Below the pieces are notes generated by a model. That model worked only from the letters and a program-made list of their open reading frames with translations, was not told where the DNA came from and searched no databases. A program made the translations under genes and the position numbers. Below, one piece after another: positions 13,962 to 19,263 of a stretch of DNA of 19,263 bases; position 1 is the stretch's first letter; each line of letters opens with the position of its first letter. Where the stretch lies: NCBI GenBank assembly GCA_023406715.1, contig JAEXVC010000164.1, forward strand, positions 1 through 19,263. The letters are read 5' to 3'. Source of the stretch: Bacteroidota bacterium. GTDB lineage: Bacteria > Bacteroidota > Bacteroidia > Bacteroidales > Tenuifilaceae.

Positions 13962-15437
13962 ATGGCGAAGGAAATTACAAGCAGAAGTGAAAATTATTCA
14001 CAGTGGTATAACGATATTGTAACAAAGGCTGGATTGGCTGATTATTCAGCGGTTCGCGGATGTATGGTTATTAAGCCTTACGGTTATGCAATATGGGAAA
14101 AAATGCAAGCACAGCTAGATAAGATGTTCAAGGAAACTGGGCATCAGAATGCATATTTCCCTTTGTTTATTCCGAAATCATTTTTTAGCAAGGAAGCATC
14201 TCATGTGGAAGGTTTTGCTAAAGAATGTGCCGTTGTTACGCATTACCGTTTAAAAAATGACCCCAACGGCAAGGGTATTATTGTTGATGAAGATGCAAAA
14301 TTGGAGGAAGAGTTAATTGTTCGCCCAACTTCAGAAACAATAATTTGGAATACATATAAGACTTGGATACAGTCGTACCGCGATTTACCAATACTTCTAA
14401 ACCAATGGGCTAACGTGGTTCGCTGGGAGATGCGTACTCGCCTATTCCTTCGTACAGCGGAATTCCTTTGGCAGGAGGGGCACACCGCTCATGCCACCAA
14501 GCAGGAGGCCATTGAGGAGGCAGAGCGTATGATTAATGTTTACGCAACATTTGCTCAAAATTGGATGGCAATGCCAGTCGTGATTGGTCGTAAATCAGAA
14601 TCGGAACGATTTGCTGGTGCCCTCGATACTTATTCAATTGAGGCTATGATGCAAGATGGTAAGGCTCTTCAGGCTGGTACTTCTCATTTCCTTGGTCAGA
14701 ATTTCGCAAAGGCATTCGATGTTAAATTCTTGAACAAGGAAAGCGTTCTCGATTATGTTTGGGCAACCTCTTGGGGCGTTTCAACCCGTTTAATGGGTGC
14801 TTTGGTGATGATTCATTCCGACGATAATGGTTTGGTTTTACCTCCAAAGTTGGCTCCAACTCAAGTAGTTTTTGTACCTATCTATAAAAGCGACGAAGAA
14901 TTGGCTAAGATCTCTGATACTGTAAATCATTTGCGTGAGGAGTTGCATAAACGTGGCGTTACAACTCATTATGATAACCGGGATAACTATAAACCAGGCT
15001 TTAAATTTGCAGAGTACGAGATGAAGGGTTATCCTGTTAGAATTGCTGTTGGACCTAAGGATTTGGAGAAAGGAACGGTTGAGGTTGCACGTCGTGATAC
15101 CTTACAGAAACAGTTTATTTCACAGGATAACTTAGCCGATTCAATTGTGAGTCTATTGGATGATATTCAGAGTAATTTATACAATAAGGCAGTTGATTAT
15201 AGAGCCCTTAATACAACTAAGGTTGACAGTTACGATGAGTTTAAAAAGGTTATCGCTGAAAAAGGTGGATTTGTGCTAGCACACTGGGATGGAACTGTGG
15301 CAACAGAACAGTTAATTAAGGAGGAGACAAAAGCGACAATCCGTTGCATACCCCTTGATGGAGAGATAGAGGAGGGTAAATGTATTGTAACAGGAAAACC
15401 TTCTAAACAACGTGCCATTTTTGCTCAGGCTTATTAA
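13962..15437 (+). CDS. proS: Proline--tRNA ligase, archaeal/eukaryotic type
   Basis: This cytosolic class II synthetase charges tRNA-Pro. The 491-residue length, the lack of the large editing insertion of the E. coli type, the 'GCMVIKPYGYAIWE' start of the core and the terminal Tyr all point to the short archaeal/eukaryotic-type enzyme common in Bacteroidota. Motif 2 spans the 'VVRWEMRTRLFLRTAEFLWQEG' region, 'RPTSETIIW' lies before it, and the motif 3 region contains 'WGVSTRLMGALVMIHSDDNG'. An anticodon-binding domain and a C-terminal domain with 'CIPLDGEIEEGKCIVTGKPS' follow. The ATG at 13962 gives the standard N-terminus. No terminator is seen after it; the next gene has its own promoter 25 bp later. 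Confidence 0.96.
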   Translation: MAKEITSRSENYSQWYNDIVTKAGLADYSAVRGCMVIKPYGYAIWEKMQAQLDKMFKETGHQNAYFPLFIPKSFFSKEASHVEGFAKECAVVTHYRLKNDPNGKGIIVDEDAKLEEELIVRPTSETIIWNTYKTWIQSYRDLPILLNQWANVVRWEMRTRLFLRTAEFLWQEGHTAHATKQEAIEEAERMINVYATFAQNWMAMPVVIGRKSESERFAGALDTYSIEAMMQDGKALQAGTSHFLGQNFAKAFDVKFLNKESVLDYVWATSWGVSTRLMGALVMIHSDDNGLVLPPKLAPTQVVFVPIYKSDEELAKISDTVNHLREELHKRGVTTHYDNRDNYKPGFKFAEYEMKGYPVRIAVGPKDLEKGTVEVARRDTLQKQFISQDNLADSIVSLLDDIQSNLYNKAVDYRALNTTKVDSYDEFKKVIAEKGGFVLAHWDGTVATEQLIKEETKATIRCIPLDGEIEEGKCIVTGKPSKQRAIFAQAY

Positions 15438-15438
15438 A

Positions 15439-15470
15439 CTTGCAGTAATCTAATAACATTTGTATATTTG
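15439..15470 (+). promoter_or_regulatory. Promoter of the 15495-17854 gene pair
   Basis: TATATTTG (15463-15470) is a perfect -7 element. CTTG (15439-15442), three of four bases of the -33 box, is 20 bp upstream. Transcription would start near 15476, about 19 nt before the ATG at 15495. Confidence 0.65.
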
Positions 15471-15494
15471 GATTAAACTTTAAATTGTATTCCA

Positions 15495-16199
15495 ATGGAT
15501 AATCCTCAGCAGGAGCCCAAGCAGTTAATTACTGGACTTTTATCTGAAAAAGCAGTCCTTAAGCAAAAAATTTACGACAACACCTTCGAGGTTTTCAATT
15601 TAATTAAGGAGGTGTTGCACGAAATGTCCAACGACCTAAACTTTAATTTAAGAAATGTTGATAAAAGAGTTCGATTGGAGTATAGGGATAGAGGAAAGTA
15701 TGAGGCTGAGATTCGGGTTGCGGGCGATTTGCTTATTTTTAGCATGCATACAAATATTTTTGAGTTTGACCGCGATCATAGCATTTGGAAATTATCGTAT
15801 GTAAAAGAGAATAAGTTAGCCTCATATTGCGGCATAATTAACGTTTACAACTTTTTAACAGATTCCTTTAAATACAATCGCTTGGATGACCTCGGGTACC
15901 TTATTGGTAGAATTTTTGTGAATAAGGACCGCCACTACTTTGTGGAAGGTAAGCGTCAGATGGGGTTTCTTTACAATAATTTTGGAACGGCTACCGTTGA
16001 TAAGGATGCTCTTAAGCAAATTATTGAGTCTGCCATTTTATATGCCCTTGAATTCGATTTGTTGGTGCCTCCTTACGATGTTGTTAAGATTGCATCGGTT
16101 ATGCAGATGAATACTAAAATTGAGAATTCTAAACTTCAAACTGGTAAGCGCTTAGGATTTAAGTTTAATTCCGACGATGTTTTGGAAGAAAATAAATAG
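15495..16199 (+). CDS. Conserved-looking cytosolic protein of unknown function
   Basis: I cannot assign this 234-residue protein to a named family. No signal peptide, membrane segment or nucleotide-binding motif is visible. The N-terminal ~50 residues are helical and charged ('KAVLKQKIYDNTFEVFNLIK'), possibly coiled coil. The middle is alpha/beta with a dense aromatic and charged pattern ('MHTNIFEFDRDH', 'YCGIINVYNFLTDSFKY', 'LGYLIGRIFVNKDRHYFVEG') that looks well conserved rather than random. I have the impression that similar proteins are widespread in Bacteroidota, which I cannot verify here. It has its own promoter, follows proS, and is 23 bp upstream of the M49-like peptidase gene, so the two are probably co-transcribed. 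Confidence 0.75.
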   Translation: MDNPQQEPKQLITGLLSEKAVLKQKIYDNTFEVFNLIKEVLHEMSNDLNFNLRNVDKRVRLEYRDRGKYEAEIRVAGDLLIFSMHTNIFEFDRDHSIWKLSYVKENKLASYCGIINVYNFLTDSFKYNRLDDLGYLIGRIFVNKDRHYFVEGKRQMGFLYNNFGTATVDKDALKQIIESAILYALEFDLLVPPYDVVKIASVMQMNTKIENSKLQTGKRLGFKFNSDDVLEENK

Positions 16200-16222
16200 T
16201 ATAAATTAAACTCAAATAAGTT

Positions 16223-17854
16223 ATGAAAAAATATTTGGTATATGCATTAGTTGCAACTGTTGCATTTACATCATGTGGAACAAAACAAAACAAGGAGGAG
16301 AAATCTCCCATGCAAAAGAAAGTAGATGAATATGCACCTGTAGAACTTCGTTCGGATATTATTCACTTATCGGCCAAAGAACGCCAAATGTTGCCATATC
16401 TATTCGAAGTTGCTCAACTTATGGATGAAATTTTCTGGCTTCAAGCATATGGTAACAAGGAAAACCTGTTCAAAGGGATTGCAGATGAAGCCACCGCTGA
16501 ATTTGCTGAAATTAACTATGGACCATGGGAACGTCTTGGTGACAATAAACCCTTTGTTAATGGTTATGGAGAAAAACCACTTGGTGCACAATTCTATCCT
16601 GTTGACATGACCAAGGATGAGTTTGATGCATTTGACTCTAAGGATAAAAACAGTTTATATACAGTAATTCAAAGAAATTCCGAAGGGAAACTTGAATCAA
16701 TTCCTTATCATATTGCATATAAGGAACAAATTGCAAAAGCGGTTGATTTAATTCGTAGAGCGGCAGGATTGGCTGAGGATAAAGGCTTACAAAAATATTT
16801 AACTCTTCGTGCTGATGCATTGCTTAACGACGATTATTTTGCAAGCGATATGGCCTGGATGGATATGAAAACTAACAATATCGATTTTGTTATTGGGCCA
16901 ATAGAAAACTACGAGGATGCCCTTTTTAACTATAAGGCAGCTTACGAAGCATATATATTGATAAAGGACTTGGATTGGACTCAAAAGATAGGTCGATTTG
17001 CCACCCTTCTTCCTAAACTTCAGGAAAGTTTGCCCGTTGAGCCTGAGTATAAAAAAGAAGTACCTGGATTAGACTCAGATTTAGGGGTTTATGATGTAGT
17101 GTTCTATGCAGGCGATTGCAATGCTGGTAGTAAAACAATTGCAATTAACTTGCCCAATGACCCTAAAGTTCACCTAGAGAAAGGCAGTAGAAAGTTGCAG
17201 TTAAAAAATGCAATGAAATACAAATTCGACAAAATACTTCTACCCATTGGAAATATTCTTATTGATGAGAGCCAGCGAGGACATATTAAATTTGATGCTT
17301 TTTTTGAAAATGTTATGTTTCACGAAGTAGGACATGGGCTCGGTATCAAAAATCTAGTTAAGGGTAAAGGTACCGTTCGTGAGGCTATGAAAGAAATGCA
17401 TAGTTCTTTGGAAGAGGGTAAGGCAGATATTATGGGACTTTATATGGTTTCCAAGTTAGCTGAAATGGGTGAATTACCCGAGAAGGATATGATGGATAAC
17501 TATGTAACTTTTGTTGCAGGAATATTCCGTTCAGTTCGATTTGGCGCTGCATCATCTCATGGAAAGGCAAATATGGTTTGCTTCTATTACTTGCAGGAAC
17601 GTGGTGCTTTTGAACGAAACTCAGAAACAGGCACATACAAGGTTAACTTTGATAAGATGACTGAGGCTATGAATTCTCTTGCAAAAGATATCTTAACACT
17701 TCAAGGTAATGGTGACTACGAAGGAACCAAGAGACTATTCGCTGAAAAAGGATTTATTGGAGAGGAACTTCAAAAGGATTTAAATAGGGTTGCTGAAGCA
17801 GATATACCAAGAGATATAAGGTGTATTCAAGGTAAAGAAATGCTTGGTTTGTAA
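16223..17854 (+). CDS. M49-like (dipeptidyl-peptidase III family) zinc metallopeptidase, lipoprotein
   Basis: The 543-residue protein has a lipoprotein signal with Cys18 after 'VAFTS', so it is probably anchored on the periplasmic side or cell surface. The zinc motif HEVGH is at residues 367-371, and the second motif EEGKAD at 397-402 would supply the third zinc ligand (E398). This pair, together with 'LEEGKADIMGLYMVSKL', resembles the M49 family and the peptidase-like part of Nudix-fused plant homologues. Classical DPP III has a six-residue HExxGH; here it is the five-residue form. M49 enzymes release dipeptides from peptide N-termini; that activity is inferred, and a non-peptidase hydrolase role is possible. 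The gene is second in a unit with the 15495 gene and ends at a strong terminator. Confidence 0.82.
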   Translation: MKKYLVYALVATVAFTSCGTKQNKEEKSPMQKKVDEYAPVELRSDIIHLSAKERQMLPYLFEVAQLMDEIFWLQAYGNKENLFKGIADEATAEFAEINYGPWERLGDNKPFVNGYGEKPLGAQFYPVDMTKDEFDAFDSKDKNSLYTVIQRNSEGKLESIPYHIAYKEQIAKAVDLIRRAAGLAEDKGLQKYLTLRADALLNDDYFASDMAWMDMKTNNIDFVIGPIENYEDALFNYKAAYEAYILIKDLDWTQKIGRFATLLPKLQESLPVEPEYKKEVPGLDSDLGVYDVVFYAGDCNAGSKTIAINLPNDPKVHLEKGSRKLQLKNAMKYKFDKILLPIGNILIDESQRGHIKFDAFFENVMFHEVGHGLGIKNLVKGKGTVREAMKEMHSSLEEGKADIMGLYMVSKLAEMGELPEKDMMDNYVTFVAGIFRSVRFGAASSHGKANMVCFYYLQERGAFERNSETGTYKVNFDKMTEAMNSLAKDILTLQGNGDYEGTKRLFAEKGFIGEELQKDLNRVAEADIPRDIRCIQGKEMLGL

Positions 17855-17859
17855 TTTTG

Positions 17860-17885
17860 AAGGGTTGGTTTTTCCAACCCTTTTT
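17860..17885 (+). terminator. Intrinsic terminator after the M49-like gene
   Basis: AAGGGTTGG (17860-17868) and CCAACCCTT (17874-17882) form a perfect 9-bp stem with a five-T loop, followed by five Ts. Confidence 0.93.
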
Positions 17886-17893
17886 CTTGGCTA

Positions 17894-17937
17894 TATTTTT
17901 GGAATGTGGTTAAAGTTTACATATATTTAGCCACATT
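17894..17937 (+). promoter_or_regulatory. siaB upstream region: TAnnTTTG element and long dyad
   Basis: TATTTTTG (17894-17901) is a -7 match without a clear -33 box. Directly after it lies a dyad of 12-nt arms, AATGTGGTTAAA (17903-17914) and TTTAGCCACATT (17926-17937), with one non-identical pair that is G-U in RNA and an 11-bp spacer. A near-match TATATTTA sits at 17922-17929. The dyad would be at the 5' end of the transcript or at its start point, so it could be an operator or an mRNA hairpin. Confidence 0.5.
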
Positions 17938-17970
17938 ATTGTTGAAGTATAATCTATAAAAAGGAACTAT

Positions 17971-18543
17971 ATGAACCTTACATTCAATTTCATTAAGTCT
18001 GTATCGAACATTTACGATGAGATGATTGAAAATGGTTTTTCCTTGGTTTACCTTGGGGAGTTTAGCCATGAGATTACTAAAATGTTTACTTCCATGGCTG
18101 AGTCCGATATGGAAAAAAACAGTGAAGAGCGCTCTGTTCAGCGAAAGGTTTACCATGTTATGGTTGAAACTCTTCAGAATATGAATAAACACTCCGATGA
18201 GATTAAGGAGAGAAATATAGGTAATGGCCTTTTTATAATTGGCAAGAAACACGATACTTACTATGTTATAACCTCCAATAAGGTTTCTAGAAAACATAAG
18301 GAGCCCTTAGAGCAGGCATTAATTACAGTGAATAATGCATCGGCAAGTGAACTAAAGGAGATGTATAAACGACAAATACGAGAGGGAAGTTTATCCGAAA
18401 AGGGAGGCGCTGGTTTGGGATTAATTGATATCGCTCGTAAAACAGGTGAAACACTCAATTACCAATTCTTGCCGCTCGATGAGGATAGTTTCTTTTTTAT
18501 CTTAAAGGTTGAAATTAACGCAAAAAAATTTGCTAAGGATTAG
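17971..18543 (+). CDS. SiaB-type GHKL protein kinase (DUF6272-like)
   Basis: The 190-residue cytosolic protein has the two ATP-site features of GHKL proteins: an N-box with E66 and N70 in 'VMVETLQNMNKHS', and a glycine-rich GGAGLGL lid at 145-151. Length and layout match the SiaB family. In Pseudomonas, SiaB phosphorylates SiaC, the phosphatase SiaA reverses this, and unmodified SiaC activates the diguanylate cyclase SiaD. Neither siaC nor siaA is visible here, so the partner is elsewhere or different. An AAGGA Shine-Dalgarno precedes the ATG by about 8 nt. The stop is 25 bp before an Omp85-like gene on the same strand. Confidence 0.82.
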   Translation: MNLTFNFIKSVSNIYDEMIENGFSLVYLGEFSHEITKMFTSMAESDMEKNSEERSVQRKVYHVMVETLQNMNKHSDEIKERNIGNGLFIIGKKHDTYYVITSNKVSRKHKEPLEQALITVNNASASELKEMYKRQIREGSLSEKGGAGLGLIDIARKTGETLNYQFLPLDEDSFFFILKVEINAKKFAKD

Positions 18544-18568
18544 TGGGTGTATTAAGTAACCCTTGAAA

Positions 18569-19263
18569 ATGCTAAGGTCTTGTTTAAAAATAATTTTAAT
18601 CACCATCAATATATCTCTGTTGATGGTGTTTTTTATAAATAATACTATCGCTCAAGAAAATCAGCAACTTCAAAGTGAGGTAAAGAAAGATACCGCTTTT
18701 AAAAAAATAGATAAAATTAAAAATAACTTCATTTTTCGACAACTGTATGGTTTTGTTGTTAGAAAGGATGCCTTGGCTACATCTGGTAAAGTAATTAGAG
18801 AATTTGAGTCAAATCAGAAGTTTTTGCGTTATGCAAATAAGGAAATTCAAGAGGTTAGAATTGTAAGGCTAAAAGTTTTTGGTCAATCAGTATATGATAC
18901 ACTTTTGGTCCCAACCACGATTGCCGAGCGTTTTGGAAATTCTCTACACCTAACTACATCCAGAAAAGTTATTGAAAACAACTTGCTTTTTAAGGAAGGG
19001 GAGCTAGTGCGACCTTTTGACTTTTCTGAAACAGAACAGCTTTTACGTACGTTGCCTTACATTGAAGATGTTAATATTATACTAGAAACATTAGCCGACA
19101 CCAATAAGGTTCGTGCTGTAGTTGTAACAAAGGATAATTGGACTTTAGCATTCTCATTTAGTTCCAGTAGCCTAGATAAGGGGGAGTATTCGATATCGGA
19201 GAGTAACTTTGCTGGTACTGGTTTTGGTGCTGATGCGAAAGTATATTACGATAAGAATCAACC
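18569..19263 (+). CDS. Omp85/BamA-like outer-membrane protein with POTRA-like region (3' end missing)
   Basis: An ATG at 18569 opens a frame that runs off the window after 231 codons. Residues 1 to about 29 are a clear signal peptide (KIILITINISLLMVFF core, then NNTIAQ). Residues about 75-190 look like one or two POTRA domains: 'FLRYANKEIQEVRIVRLKVFG', then 'SRKVIENNLLFKEGELVRPFDFSE' and 'LLRTLPYIEDVNI'. Next comes 'ISESNFAGTGFGADAKVYYD', typical of the start of an Omp85 barrel. Such proteins insert or translocate proteins at the outer membrane. The signal-peptide codons contain a terminator-like hairpin (18601-18634). The gene probably shares a transcript with siaB. Confidence 0.72.
   Translation, partial: MLRSCLKIILITINISLLMVFFINNTIAQENQQLQSEVKKDTAFKKIDKIKNNFIFRQLYGFVVRKDALATSGKVIREFESNQKFLRYANKEIQEVRIVRLKVFGQSVYDTLLVPTTIAERFGNSLHLTTSRKVIENNLLFKEGELVRPFDFSETEQLLRTLPYIEDVNIILETLADTNKVRAVVVTKDNWTLAFSFSSSSLDKGEYSISESNFAGTGFGADAKVYYDKNQ
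18601..18634 (+). terminator. Terminator-like hairpin inside the signal-peptide codons of the Omp85-like gene
   Basis: CACCATCAA (18601-18609) and TTGATGGTG (18620-18628) form a perfect 9-bp stem with a 10-nt loop and run straight into six Ts (18629-18634). It has the form of an intrinsic terminator for siaB but lies 32 nt inside the downstream reading frame. It may act as an attenuator whose effect depends on ribosomes starting at 18569. Confidence 0.65.

Overview
The window comes from an AT-rich member of the Bacteroidota, most likely the order Bacteroidales or a close relative. Three kinds of evidence point there. TAnnTTTG (-7) promoter elements stand in front of many genes. Shine-Dalgarno sites are weak or absent at most starts, with two clear exceptions (infC and the 12526-13860 lipoprotein). 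The gene content fits: ATP-type PEPCK, archaeal/eukaryotic-type ProRS, a Bacteroidetes-style signal peptidase, WbqC and OmpP1/FadL proteins. No rRNA, tRNA, CRISPR array, prophage or insertion sequence is visible.

Layout, left to right on the + strand. The 3' part of a LysM plus periplasmic-binding-like gene (1-1516) is followed by a 327-bp regulatory region rich in dyads and by pckA (1844-3460), which ends in a strong terminator. Next come plsY (3623-4285) and its terminator, then the translation cluster thrS-infC-rpmI-rplT (4391-7588). In that cluster infC appears to start at a rare AUA codon behind a perfect Shine-Dalgarno site, and a structured RNA element precedes rplT. After another terminator comes dapB with lepB one base later (7706-10151), then a WbqC-family gene (10254-10892). 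Two minus-strand genes converge on WbqC: a low-complexity lipoprotein (12526-13860) and an OmpP1/FadL-like barrel protein (10924-12456). Divergent from them on + are proS (13962-15437), an unrecognised cytosolic protein (15495-16199) and an M49-like metallopeptidase lipoprotein (16223-17854) with its terminator. The last unit is a SiaB-type kinase gene (17971-18543) followed by a truncated Omp85/POTRA-like gene (18569 to window end).

Most of the window is housekeeping: gluconeogenesis, phospholipid and lysine/peptidoglycan precursor synthesis, aminoacyl-tRNA synthetases, translation initiation and ribosomal proteins, and signal peptide processing. I do not see a complete new multi-gene system. 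The observations most worth a second look are: an RDD-like membrane domain fused in front of signal peptidase I; a terminator-like hairpin inside the signal-peptide codons of the Omp85-like gene, just downstream of siaB; a candidate L20 autoregulatory leader; the AUA start of infC; the dyad-rich pckA control region; and a surface lipoprotein with aromatic-rich and Arg/Ser-rich low-complexity segments next to an outer-membrane barrel gene.
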